This document shows positions 45,480 to 57,635 of a DNA stretch of 64,000 nucleotides, one piece after another. Within the stretch, counting starts at the first letter, position 1. Each line of letters begins with the position of its first letter. Position numbers and translations under genes: made by a program. The notes under the pieces were generated by a model. The model was not told where the DNA came from. It saw only the letters and a list, made by a program, of their open reading frames with translations, and made no database searches. This stretch comes from Mytilus californianus (lineage: Eukaryota > Mollusca > Bivalvia > Mytilida > Mytilidae), in NCBI RefSeq assembly GCF_021869535.1, contig NW_026262712.1:68542100-68606099 (forward strand), read 5' to 3'.

Positions 45480-48400
45480 CTAAAACTTTTCGTAAAAACC
45501 GTTCTCATGGGGATAGAAAAATTTCAATCAAAGAAAATTTCGAACCAACCATACAAATATTTCGGACCTAATTTTTATTTAAAAAAACAACGGCAGACAA
45601 TATCTGTTAACCAAGCTCTGTTCTTTACCTGTAAATAATTTACATACAATTTTAGAGGATTGCAACACAATTCCATATTGTAGTCCTAAGTATGAAATCG
45701 TTCAAATTATAATGGCATACTGTAATTCTAAACTGTTTCCCAAAATTGATCGCCCTGAAGATCATAAAATAATATTTTATTTAAATCAAGTATGTCAATA
45801 AATGTTTTGATTTTGTAAATATTGCCGGTATTTGTAAAGATCATTCTGTTAAAGAACAAATTCCTGGATATTTGATAGTACTGAACTACCTCTTGTTTGT
45901 TATGTTTACAAAAAATCTACCCGGAATTATGTGTTTAACTATAGCCAAGTGTGTAAAGATGGAAATATCAGTGACAATACACCTACGTCATGTAATTGCA
46001 GTTATTCTGAATACATTTATGGCCCCAGTTCCCATGTTATAACAGGAGACCTTAACATCGTTCGTGACCGAGAGTTAAAATCATTCCTCAGTAAAGTAGT
46101 AAAGGACCTAAATATCGCCCCCCGTCAATTATTAGTTGGAATGAGTGTCGTAATATCATCCACGACTCACTCCGTACTTACTGTTTGAAATGGATAAAAC
46201 GAGAAAAGGAAATCTTTGGACTCTTTTTTTTATTCAGTAATGAACATAGTTGATATACGTATATAACATTTTAAAGAACATTTTACTCTTATAACAACAA
46301 CCATAAAAACCCTATTTCTCGTATCAAACATAAACTAAAAGAACTCGCCAAGGAATTTATTTTTGTTCCGGCTGATAAAGCTGCTAATAATATTATTAAT
46401 GTTTGACGTAAATTTTACATTGAGGTTCTGCAAAAGGAAATAACGAATTCACCAACATTCCAACTGACTCCATTTTCGGAAAACGACATCTGTAACAAAC
46501 ATAAAATTTTAGCAATTTCTTTACAAGCAGAACCGAATACAATGAAAGTTCCAACTATGTACTGGCTTCCGAAGCTACACAAAAAACCTAACAAATATAG
46601 ATTTATTTCGTCTTCAAGCCATTGTTCCACTACTAAATTGGCTATTCTACTTACAAGTACACTTGGTACAATCAAAAACCTGATAATAAATTGTTCTAAA
46701 TAATAGTGGAATTAATTTCTTTTGGAGTGTCAAAAATTCGTTGGAAGTACTTGATAATTTGCATGCATATATTGGTGATTTTGAATCTGTTCAAAGTTTC
46801 GAGTTTTTTTCCCTATATACCACTTTGCCTCATATTCTAATAAAGAAAAAAAAAATCACACACCTAATTAAATGGGCATTTACAAAGTCAGAATGCGAAT
46901 ACATATGTTCAAACTCTTTTGGGTCATTTTTTAGTAACAACAATCAAAAGAACTATGTCGATTGGACATGCTTTGATACTATAACTGCCCTTGAATTTTT
47001 ACTAGATAACATTTTTGTTCGCTTTGGAGATTCCGTATATAGTCAAGTTATCGGAATTCCAATGGGGATTTACTGTGCACTACTTATTATGGACCTGTGT
47101 CTAAATTGTTATGAGTTACAATTTATGACTAAAATCAGCAAAGACCCATCGAAACAACATCCAATTCAAAAATTTAACAATACTTTCAGATATTTGGATG
47201 ATTTATTGGCTCTCAATAATGACGACTTCAGTGTGTATACTACAGAAATTTACCCTGTTGAACTAACTTTAAATAAAGCTAATACTAACAATGAACACTG
47301 CCCTTTCCTCGATCTTGATATCTATATCATTAACGGGAAGCTTAATACCAAAATTTATGATAAAAGAGATGATTTTTTCATTTCCTATCGTTATTTATCC
47401 ATTTTTAGATGGTGACGTTCCCTTTTCACCATGTAACATGTATGTTACAACGTTTTAGATTTAAGCGAGAGAAATTTATGTTTTACTGAAAAATTATTAC
47501 ACCAGGGCGTTCGATACCACAAACTAGTCAAAATATTTAATAAATTTTATTATCGGTACAAGGACATCATTCGTAAATAAAATTCAACATGCAGACAGCT
47601 TATACGTTCAGGTATTTCACATCCAATTTTTTAAGGTAATATTCTTTACAAAGCACAAAAATGTCGGCATTCACCTCAAAAGCTTACAAAACCTTTAAAC
47701 AGACTTATTAAGAAGCGATATAGGTACGATACTGTTGTCAGGTCATTAAAGATTGCATATTTTGGTTTTAATATTAATTCATTTATAGGGTCTTTGCATC
47801 GGAAATAAACACATTTATTCTAAAACCAGTTGTTGACATGATACGGGTTATATGGTATAATACTAAACCCCTAACGGGAGGGATTGTGCTTGATATTCAT
47901 AAGATGAAGACATAATCTTTCAATCAGTTTAATTGGGGTCTGGAGCTGGCATGTCAGTAACTGCTAGTAGTCCTTTATTAATCGATGTATCATTGTCATT
48001 TTGCTTAGTTTCTTTTGTTACCTATTCTGACATCGGACTCGGACTTCTTTCTTCCGTCTGTCCCCCTTCAGGTTAAAGTTTTTGGTCAAGGTAGTTTTTG
48101 ATGAAGTTCAAGTCCAATCAACTTGAAACTTAGTACACATGTTTCCTATGATATGATCTTTCTAATTTTAATACCAAATTAGAGTTTTGGCCCCAAGTTG
48201 ACGCTCCACTGAACATAGAAAATGATAGTGCGATTGGGGCATCCATATACTATTGACACATTCTTGTTCTACATTGGCTAGAGGTATAGAGGGAGGGTTG
48301 AGATCTCAAAAAACATGTTTTACCCCGCCGCTTTTTTGTGCCTGTCCCAAATCAGGAGCCTCAGGCCTTTGATAGTCTTGTATGATTTTTAATTTTAGTT

Positions 48401-48594
48401 TCTTTTATATATTTCGGAGTTAAGTATGACGTCCATAATCACTGAACTAGAATACATTTTTGATTAGGGGCCAGCTGAAATACGCCTCCGGGTGTGGGAT
48501 TTTCTCGTTGCATTGAAGACCAATTGGTGGCCTTCGGCTGTTTGGTTAGGTTGCTGTCTCTTTGACACATTCCCTATTTCCATTCTCAATTTTA
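45480..48594 (+). pseudogene. Penelope-like retroelement copy 2 (fuller, multiply broken)
   Basis: This copy reaches 1.4 kb further 5' than copy 1. N-terminal homology reads VCKDGNISDN and CNCSYSEYIYG, then SHVITGDLNIVRDRELKSFL (frame 45931-46188). Next comes a finger-region motif FIFVPADKAANN and PTMYWLPKLHKKPNKYRFIS (about 46330-46640). The RT palm (46741-47415) has WTCFDTITALEFLLDN, GIPMGIYCA with the usual N changed to Y, and RYLDD at 47188-47202. Several stops and frameshifts separate these. The tail is interrupted by a 0.22-kb repeat at about 48050-48272 and ends at CCATTCTCAATTTTATA. No GIY-YIG motif was found. Confidence 0.75.
48050..48272 (+). repeat. Repeat family E fragment nested in the PLE tail
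   Basis: It matches 54540-54775 (GGTTAAAGTTTTTGGTC, CCAATCAACTTGAAACTTAG, AAAATGATAGTGCG, ACACATTCTTGTT). PLE copy 1 lacks it at the homologous place (about 4142-4188), so it was gained in copy 2, replacing about 45 bases. Confidence 0.75.
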
Positions 48595-49164
48595 TACAAT
48601 ATATAGATCTACAATTGTGCAAATACTTTTATGATCTAATCCACAATCTTGTAAAAGTATGCACTAATCAGCTGACCTAGAAAATGCATCCACTATTTAA
48701 GGTCAAACAATCAATAATTGGAATTAAAAAGAATACCGGTAAAACAAAAGATGCTCACTGGTACATGTACCTATATCCTACAAACTTTAAGAAACAACAT
48801 ATACAACGAGTCAACTGGAGATGTCTTTGTAGCCTGTGATGATACGTCAGAAACTCTTAGAACATGTAATTTTGGCTGTGTATCCTGGGATTATATAAGA
48901 ATTTATACCAATAATCGATGATATAAGACATGTCCTAAACGTGAACTGCTTGCATAAGTGGGAATATCTATCCTTAGAAGTACAAATGCAATTTGTTATG
49001 TACATTACTAAACTCAACAAAGAGATCGAAGAAGTTGTCCGAGGATAAAGTTACGACAATATAATACGAAACCAGACGACTACTATTTCTTATTTATAGT
49101 TCTCGACAAAAACTGTTATTATCAAAACAGCAAAAGTGAATATAACGTAATATTTCATGTATTT
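48595..49164. other. Unassigned sequence
   Basis: The 67-codon plus frame at 48718-48921 has no motif. Nothing else is visible. Confidence 0.4.
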
Positions 49165-49545
49165 CAATATAAATATGATCATGGTCATCCTTTTAAAGGA
49201 TTTCAAGATACAGAAGTAAGATAAGGTATAATTTACACACTTTTGCAATTTTGCGTTTATATGAAATATCTGGGACTTTTATGCTAGTCTAATAGTCCCA
49301 GGAAATATACAGCAAGAAATTGTAAGTGAAATTACTTTTGCCATGCACTTTTCACTGATCTACACAAAAAGTTGACATGAGGATACATATATGCATCGTA
49401 AGAAATTAAGAACAAATGTTTAGTCCAAGTAATAATGAAAATAATCCGAGTTGGAACGAATTGACCATTGAATTTGGACCACAGAGGATATGTGCTTTGA
49501 GTTTCACCAACACCCTACTTAGAGAGCTACCATTTGATTTTTAGT

Positions 49546-49588
<43 letters not shown>

Positions 49589-50085
49589 GGTGGGCTAGGA
49601 TGAAAAAATTTTGTCCTGCATTTTTATTTGGTTGTAATCTCTGTCCAGCCTTTTTATTTATCACTCTATTCGGTCCTGCCTTTTTTTTTTAAAGTTTATC
49701 CAGACTTTTTTTTACATAAATTGATCCTGCCTTTTTTTTTGCAAAGTTACTCATCCTGCCTTTTTTTTTACTCCAAACTCCTGTCCTGCCTCTTTTTTCA
49801 AATTTCATCCTACCCCCCCCCCCCCCCCCCCCCCCTCCAAGAAAATAAAAAAAATCAAATGTTAGCTCCCTAAAATGATGAAAATATGCCGATCATGAGT
49901 ACAGTCTGGGACTAATACCCAGATACAGTTTGAAAATCAAAATATTCATTAAATTTAACTTGAACAATAACAGTTACACATTTTAAATGAAAATTTTTCT
50001 CCTTTAAAAAAATTGTTGTGATTGTGGCCATTTCATGCTAGGGACCTTTAAAACTAGTAAAAGATTCTCTCTTTATTTTTAATTA
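49165..50085 (+). repeat. Dispersed repeat, copy B (contains a MITE)
   Basis: Paralogue of 540-1160. It keeps the CTGGGACT...AGTCCCAG hairpin and extends to the GTAAAAGATTCTCTC block. The 349-bp insertion at 49522-49870 is absent from copy A. Confidence 0.75.
49522..49870. mobile_element. 349-bp MITE, PIF/Harbinger-like, with poly-G/poly-C subterminal arms
   Basis: TIRs read GAGAGCTACCATTTGATTTT at the left and GGGAGCTAACATTTGATTTT (inverse) at the right. The flanking triplets are TTA and TAA, and copy A at 540-1160 has a single TAA at the same site. After the left TIR there are 39 G (49546-49584); before the right TIR there are 23 C (49813-49835). The middle repeats TCCTGCCTTTTTTTTT-like units about every 32 bases. 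The proline-run frame over it is an artefact. Confidence 0.8.
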
Positions 50086-50099
50086 CGTCCCTTGGGCTG

Positions 50100-50875
50100 T
50101 ATGGACGAGTTGTGTGTCCTTCTGAGTAGTGTGACTTGTGGTTATTTATAAGATGTGTTAATATGAATACCAATAATGGACTTATTATTGATTTGTGATT
50201 TTGATAACTGACGGGGAAAAGAAAATTCGACCAACTAAGCCACCAGCAAAGAGGAAAAGATTACGAAACAAAAGTTCCAAAGGTGCTTTGGATTCGTCCG
50301 CCATTTTGAGTATGTCCCAAACAAGTTCAAGTTCTGGGTTGTGTAATTTTTCAGCGGCGTTAACTTAGCAACTTTATTTCTGAATGTTTTGAGAAATAGA
50401 CATCCGATGATGATGGCAATGCTTCCGAAATGGCCAAGCTACGTTCTGTTAAGAATGAAATTTCTGAGCAACTAGAAACCATATGGTGCGAATATATAAG
50501 AGCAATTTACTGTTTTTTGGTGTTGAGCAGACGGAAGGTGAAGATTGTGACAAAACTGTTAACAACATGTGTTGTACAAACTTGATTTTTTTGAACCAGT
50601 TGAAATTTCTACTACTTATGGGGTGGGAAAGAAAGGTGTTGGTAACACCGAATCTCAAAACACAAACACTACCAAGTTACGACTTATTGTTGCTAAACTC
50701 TTGCTTCTACATCAGGTAAGGGACAATGTACGTAAAAGCTCTCATAAGCTAAAGGGTACACACATGTCAAACTCAGAACATTGTCCAAAGTATGTGCATG
50801 AAAAACGTCAAGCTTTGATTCCAATTTACAAAAAGGCAAACCTTGATGGAAAATCGGCGTTTCTTTTTCTCTGAC
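50100..50875 (+). pseudogene. LINE ORF1-like remnant (L1/Tx1-type)
   Basis: Frame-broken. A basic start (TKPPAKRKRLRNKSSKG) is followed, after breaks, by KLRLIVAKLLLLHQVRDNVR, KSSHKLKGTH and KRQALIPIYKKANLDGKSAF. That series matches the C-terminal RNA-binding part of L1-like ORF1 proteins as I recall them. The orientation is opposite to the ORF2 remains that follow, so the two are not one intact element. Confidence 0.5.
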
Positions 50876-50949
50876 CACATTATATATTTATTTTCTGCAT
50901 ATATATAATTTTAGTGACTTCAGTAATGGATTTAATTCCGTTTTCATTA

Positions 50950-53900
50950 TATATTTTTATGTATATTTGGTTTGAACAAACATTTGATAAAAATTTACAT
51001 TTGTTAATTTCTGATTAGATACATAATATGATTTGAATACAGAAAAACCAAAAATGTTAAGATATAATTTAGACCAAAGAAATTTTATATCCAAAGACTA
51101 ATTGCCTGAACGATACCATATAATTTAAATTTGATTTTTTTCATTAACTCATGAATACTTTTCGAAATTTTTTCTAAACATTGACGAGAATAAAAAAAAG
51201 TGGTTATAATCTTCTTCTTCGTTATATACATTACATAGACCGTCGTTCTTCTGTTTCCATTTAAATAATAAGTGTTTCTTTGGTAATATGAATTGTTAAA
51301 GTTTCCGTCTATATATTTTTAACTTATTTTCGTCTAAATAATGAAACATGAAAAATGTAGCTGATTAATACTAAGGTTCTCATTAAATTGTAAAATACAC
51401 ACCCATTTGCTAACGTCAATTGAGCGTTGGGCTTTATCTTTTCAAATTGACTTGTATAATATATTTGTTGAAAAACTTGAAGCCTCAATGTAATTACCTT
51501 TCCGGAACAATTTATGTCTAGGAATATTTACGATACTCTTAATAGAACTGATAGACTTTAACACTGGTGCCAGTCTTTTAGGTTGGCTTTTTTTCAAATA
51601 TTTATTTCTGCTATCCAACTATTCTTACAGACTAATTTTTTTAAAATAAGATGTTGAGATATATCACCAATGTCATCTATAATATCATTGACAAATATCA
51701 GGTTACTCTTTTTTTGACATAAATAATCATTTAAATGGTCATAATTATAAATTTACTGTTTACAAAACTTTGAATTTTTGAAATACTAACTCAAAGGCTT
51801 TTCTTCCTTAGGAATAGATTACCTTAACTGTATTTGGCAAAATGTTTAGTAATTTTTAGTCCTCAATGCTCTTCAACTTCGTACTTTATTTGGCGTTTTA
51901 ACTTTTTTTTATTCGAGCGTCACTGATGAATCTTTTGTAGACGAAACGCGCGTCTGGTGTAAATACAAAAATTCATTCCTGGTATCTATGATGAGTTTAT
52001 TTTCAAAATTAGTCAGTTTGTGTCCCGAAATCACCAGTTTTCTTATTTCTGGGAAGTTGGTAGGTTTTTTCGACAGTCAATCACCTGATATTACCTAAAA
52101 TCTAAATACTTCTTTATAAAATTCAGAGATGAATTTGATATTCAAAATTCATCTTAAAAATCAACAAATTTATACCAACCACACTGAGATATTTTAAAGG
52201 AATCAACTTCCAGTGTGAAATACCGTTACCAAATCTACCTACCCTAGATGCTTTTAGCGACATAAAATAACTTTGTATATCAATCATGGTTTGTTATCCC
52301 CTTCTTCGTACGACTAAATCATCTAATTTCTTTGAACCTTATCTGGATTACCATTCTAGATGTATTAATAGCATTTACTTTCTATATCTTTTGTATATTT
52401 CTCTGGAACTGTACAGGCATTTACAAAAAATGAAAAAGTGGTTGAACTACTGTTTTTGTAATATAAGTATTTTCCCGACTAATGTTGAATTGCGTTTCCC
52501 CCATACCTGAAATAATTTAAACATTTTCTCAATTTTATTGTCCCAGTTTAATTATTCACATTCTTCTCTGTAATGACCAAAATATATTCCTAATGCTTTA
52601 ACTGGTTCATTGGTCCAAATACTCCCGGCTACCTTATCTTTAATATTTTTCAGTTTTCCTATCCATATACCTTCTGTTGTATTTTTATTCAAACCTAACC
52701 CAGAAAATGATCCAAACATTTATATTTCGGTCATTGCAGTTTTTTGGTGGGGTTCGTGTTGCTAAGTCTTTAGTTTTTCTATGTTGTGTCATCTGTACTA
52801 TTATTTGTCTGTTTGTCTTTTTATTTTTGTTTTTAAAATACCCTGTTTAATCTTTATTAATAATTTGTGTTAGTATAGTATAGCGTTATCCTAGAACAGA
52901 AATAATAATTTTAAATCTACATTTGGTTAAAAAATTTGGCCTATAATTATCCAACAATAAATGATCCCCATTTTTTACCAATAATTTCCAAAATACTAGT
53001 GCGTTTTGAGTGTGATAAACTTCCTTTTTCATTATCCTTATCGCAAACCTTTACTAGAAGATATTTAAGTTTTTGACAAAACATCTGATAAAATTCGACT
53101 GTAAGACCATCTAGCCTTGGTGCACTATTTATTTTCATTGCATTTATAACGATAGTACCTTCTTCTATTGTTACTTGTCCGTTCGAAACTGATTTGTCAA
53201 CGTTAACTAAATGAATTTCTATTTCAGTTTTATAGATATAATTTTCGACTAAGACTTTTTTTTTTTACACTTCGAGCTGTACAATTTTTTCATAATACTG
53301 CTTATTTTTTTCAATAAATCGGCCTGATCTGTTGTTTTATTTCAATTCTCGTCGCTTAGTTTATTTATCGATTGTGTTAACTTGTTTCTGTTTTTCTCAA
53401 CCTAAGCAATATGCAAAAAATAAGTTGTATTTTTTCCATATTCTATCTATTTCTCCGATGACCTAACCTGTGCCCCTCGAGTTTTCTGTTCGTATAACTT
53501 ACCAATAATTCTATTCTCAATCTTTTTTTCTCCTTCTAATTATGCATCCTGTCGAGGTAATGCACCGCTTCACCTTTTTTTCTCTTCCAGTTTTTTTTTC
53601 TAAATCACGACTTAGTTCTCTATTTGCCTTTGCTGAATTTTTTCAATATGCTTTGCTTTCCTCCGTTATTTCTACTTTTAAAACGTCTCACAATAATTAA
53701 CAGTCAATATTATTATTTCCATTAGTATATTTATGAATAAGATTATCTATTCCATCTTTACATTTTTCCTCTTTTAAAATAGAGTTGTTAATCTTCTAAT
53801 ATCCATTTGCTCTTATTGACACACCAGTTCTAATACTTAAGATAACGCTTTGATGAACTAATTACAGCTGGTTTAATTTTACAATACTCTACTAATGACT

Positions 53901-54300
53901 TTAAATCTGAGCCAATTAATATCAATTCTATTCTACTTGCCTGAGTTTTATCTCTCCTTCGCCACGTAAATTGCTTAACCTTTTGATTCAAACTTCTCCA
54001 AATATCAATTAGTTTGTTTGATTTTAACATTAAATTCAAACTATTTACTGGTTTGGAAATCTATCTATTTGGTTTTGTGTTTTTTCTATTTATAACGTTA
54101 AAAGATTCATTGAAATCTCGGCCAACTATCGGTATACCGATACCCAATTCTTTAATATTATCACTTACCTTTTTCAAAAACGCATTTCTAGATGCTTTAT
54201 AATTTGGTGCATATAAACGTACCAATATGAATATCGTATCGTCAATTTAATTTGTATATTGAGGAGAATTTCTCTCCCTTCAGTGTCACGATTTTCATTA
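50950..54300 (-). pseudogene. L1/Tx1-like LINE ORF2 remnant, antisense
   Basis: On the minus strand, from high to low coordinates: an endonuclease C-terminal block LIDIWRSLNQKVKQFTWRRR with ASRIELILI (54039-53830); an RT finger block RLDGLTVEFYQMFCQKLKYL (53138-52947); a post-RT block around FNISRENTYITKT and SLKASRVGRFG-like sequence (about 52500-52200); and a C-terminal GLCNVYNEEEDYNHFF near 51200. Dozens of stops and indels show great age. A family D repeat (51715-51995) is nested in it. Confidence 0.6.
51715..51995 (-). repeat. Short dispersed repeat family D, copy 3 (antisense)
   Basis: Inverse of 29178-29340, with about 120 further bases at its 3' side (CAAAGTTTTGTAAACAGTAA on the minus strand). 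It lies between blocks of ORF2 homology, so it inserted into the older LINE. Confidence 0.65.
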
Positions 54301-54469
54301 ATAACAGTAATGTTTAAATTACTAAGTTAATGAAAATAATGACGACACTACCGGTTCGTCTAAAAACCACTCAGAACATCCTGAGTGCATTCAGGATATG
54401 AAAAGTGCACTCCGAACGTGTAATAGATGTTTAAGTGAGCGTTGAGGGTAAGCATTCGATAGATAATTT

Positions 54470-54775
54470 AATTTTTATGCCCTATTTATGGGCATTATGT
54501 TTTTTGGTCTGTGTGTCCGTTCGTCCATCCGTTCGTTCGTTTGTTCGTTCGTCCGTCTGTCCCGCCTCAGGTTAAAGTTTTTGGTCGAGGTAGTTTTTGA
54601 TGAAGTTGAAGTCCAATCAACTTGAAACTTAGTACACATATTCCCTATGATATGATCTGTCTAATTTTAATGCCACATTAGAGATTTTTACCCATTTTCA
54701 CGGTCCACTGAACATAAAAAATGATAGTGCGGATGGGGCATCCGTGTACTATGGACACATTCTTGTTGATCTTAT
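54470..54775 (+). repeat. Repeat family E, complete-looking copy
   Basis: It begins TTTATGCCCTATTTATGGGC, a small palindrome, then a degenerate (CGTT)n/(GTCC)n run at about 54520-54560, then the block shared with 48050-48272, ending GGGGCATCCGTG...ACACATTCTTG. The ATGCCC start and GGGCAT near the end are inverse. It is non-coding. Confidence 0.7.
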
Positions 54776-55551
54776 ACTTTTTGTTTTGATAATGCAATTG
54801 AATTTTTAAGAGGTTCGCCGTTATTTTGGATATCTCATGCATTACCGATGATTATATTCAATACCAATTATCATGTTGATTAGGTCGTTTGATCCTCATT
54901 GATAAGAAGTGATTAGTGATAGTAATAAACGCTTATAAAAAATAATTTTTAAATAATCAAATATAATAGGATTTAACTTTTTATACGCCACAGATATACA
55001 ATTTTCATGACAATCATCTGAATGATTTATAATATGTAGTCTTGCCTCAGATTGTATTTAAAATGTTCTGTTATGATATACATGTATATATTTATGATAT
55101 ACCTATAAGCGTTATTGCTTCTGGTTTGAAAAAATAAACTTTTTATCAAAATTGGTCTTGTCAAGTATTACAAGCCTTGACGGATTTCACTTAGATAAAT
55201 TCTGAAAAATGTATTTGTCTTCCTTTTCCTCAAAGTTGATGTCATTTGTCATATTTGGGTATTCTTCTAATAACCAAAATTAAGCTTTTCGTACCAAACT
55301 CCGTGCAGTGTGATACGAGATATATCTCTTCGAGTAAGAAATACATTCAAAAAGAGTTTTTATTTTTTTCTAGATGATCGTAAAAGTTGACTGCACATAA
55401 AATAAATTTCATAACACGAAACAATTCCGAAACAACTTAAAAACATCGTATTACATGTATAATTCAATTTTGTTCATAAACTGTTCTAATAACATTTAGA
55501 ATATAGCAAAGTGCTCTCGACCAATGCAGTCGTAGAATTTGATGTTTCTTT
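54776..55551. other. Unassigned sequence
   Basis: AT-rich. No gene or named repeat. CCTATAAGCGTTATTGCTTC at about 55103 recalls the LINE 3' end at 20270-20285, so a LINE 3' terminus may lie here. Confidence 0.35.
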
Positions 55552-56338
55552 ATTGTGAAGAATGAATGAAATCATGTTCTTAGCATATGATTATCATATT
55601 GTTAAGGCCTACTTCAAGTTCAAAACAAAGAATTTCTATAAATGAGTTACGACTGCCCCCGGTGCACATTTACCACCTTGGAAGAATTTGGGATTGAATT
55701 TGACTTAAAGTTGGATTTTGAAACAAACAAAAAATCAAAATAAGATTTTAGTTTACTGGTGCAGTAACATTGGTACCGTTAACTTTAATAAAGAGAATAT
55801 TAATTATAACTTCAAATTACTAAAAAAAAAAAGAAAATAACAATATTAAAGCAATGCAAAAACAAAGTTTTTAAAATTAAATATTACCTAGCTTATACTA
55901 CTGCAAAAACTCAGATAACTGAACCAGCGGTTGATGAGAATAGTAATTTCCAACATTCTGATAAAATTTTGAAAACAGGAATTTGAATATATTTTGAACA
56001 CATTTCCTTAACGTTATGAAGTAGTATGTGATGTCAAGGCCCGGACCAAAATATTGTCTATAAAATAAAATAAAGTTGTAACTCAAATTTTGAATTTATT
56101 GATTTTAAAGGGCATTGTGAAGAATGAATGTAAATCATGTTCTTAGTAAGGAATTGTCCTATTATTTGTGTCGATTTACAGTTTAAAACAAAGTGTTCCT
56201 ATAAATGAGGTCCAACTGCTCCGAGGCACATTTATTAGATTGAAAGGATTTATCACATAGTTTTTGAAACTGAATAAAAGTTGAATTTCGAATAAAGAAA
56301 AAAAAGTAAAATGTTGCAGTAAAATTGGAACCGTGAAA
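55552..56338 (+). repeat. Diverged direct duplication, 562-base offset
   Basis: ATTGTGAAGAATGAATG starts at 55552 and 56114. Both copies continue through ATCATGTTCTTAG, AAAACAAAG, CCTATAAATGAG/TCTATAAATGAG and GGCACATTTA-like blocks for about 230 bases. Short frames on the minus strand are chance. Confidence 0.65.
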
Positions 56339-57268
56339 GAAAAACGAAGCAAATATTTCTTTACTAGTTCACTCAATTTGTCTGAATTAATCACATTTTG
56401 GGCAAACAATTTTCTATGTTATACGCAGGTTTCTGATGCAAACCGAAATTAAAAGATAAAAGATATTAACTGTACTTAAAGAAAAATCAGAGGTAGGCAA
56501 TACTATTGTCCAAAACGTAAAAATAAGTTAAGTTGTATAATGTTGATAAACAGCTTGAAACCACCATTTATTGTGTAGTTTTAGTTGATTAAATTATTTG
56601 TCTCTCTTGTGTTAGAAATTTATAAATAATATTAAGTTTATTAATAAATCAAACTTATTGCATACTAAATTTCTTATCTTTCGTTTTTTTCTGTCTGCTA
56701 CGGTATACCTTTGATCCTTTTTTTTTTTTATATAAAATAAATCTTTAATTGCACATTTCTCTGCTGTTTTTACAACTAACACGACTCACAGCATTCAGTC
56801 GGGTATCCCTGTATATTAGTTACTGTTTAATCAGGGAGATTATACAGTAAAATTTATATCTATTAAATATGGTTAGTTATACAAAACATTGATTTTGACA
56901 ATTTGTTTTTGAAGTCCCTATTATATTACGTAATTACGGAAATTGTACTATCTATTGTCCGATATTGTTTATAGTTTAATCGTTGACCTTGATCTTGATC
57001 AAAATATTTCACGTGAAAGTTGAGATGATCGGATGATTAAAGAATACCACGTGTATTGATGATGAGAGCAGAAGGATCTCATCTAAGTATTTCTAATGGT
57101 GAGTTTTGGAAATATTTCCATTGCTTTATAATAAATTTATAGAAAGAATCATAAATTATTCTTAACTATCAAAGATTTTTCCGGTCAGTAGACAGTACAG
57201 GTCAATGTTCAATAAGTTTGTTGTACAAATAAAGATTGATCATTTATCACATTTAAACACACACATGA
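56339..57268. other. Unassigned sequence
   Basis: No gene motif or repeat recognised. Confidence 0.4.
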
Positions 57269-57496
57269 AATTATATAATTAAACGAAATTTTAAATGAAG
57301 TTTAATTAAAATTCCGTGAAACAATAGTGGTACATAGGTGTTACGTGAGATGAACAGCCTCGTCATGATGTCAGACTTCAGAGAAAATCGGTGCAATATT
57401 AGGGTGGGACGGGTGGGCACGTAACACCTATGTACCACTATTGTTTCACGGAATTTTAATTAAACTTCAATTAAAATTTCGTTTAATTATATAATT
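57269..57496. repeat. 79-bp inverted repeat (78/79 identical), 70-base spacer
   Basis: Arms are 57269-57347 and 57418-57496, with one mismatch. The arm core is CACGTAACACCTATGTACCA in the right arm. A third, diverged direct copy of part of the arm, with the following AGATG, lies at about 57500-57540 (GTACATAGCTGTCACGTG). It sits 140 bases downstream, in element orientation, of the tyrosine-recombinase gene. It may therefore be part of that retroelement's terminal structure, or a separate foldback element. Confidence 0.85.
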
Positions 57497-57635
57497 CCAT
57501 TTCACAAATATTGTACATAGCTGTCACGTGAGATGTTTAGAGATATTGCATCTATGTATCCGAAAGATTCCTGGAGATTATGATCAGTAAATAGTACACA
57601 TATACAAAGTTCACACATTTATCTAATCAACATAT

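Noticed and set aside
46415..46675. 86-codon minus frame
   Set aside because: Antisense of the finger-region homology (PTMYWLPKLHKK) of the Penelope-like copy on the plus strand.
2936..48594. The two Penelope-like copies as long terminal repeats of one 45-kb element
   Set aside because: They contain RT coding sequence, have different 5' truncation points, and the sequence between is made of unrelated elements.
49628..49873. Phe/Cys/Pro-rich plus frame
   Set aside because: Lies within the MITE and derives from CCTTTTTTTT units and poly-C.
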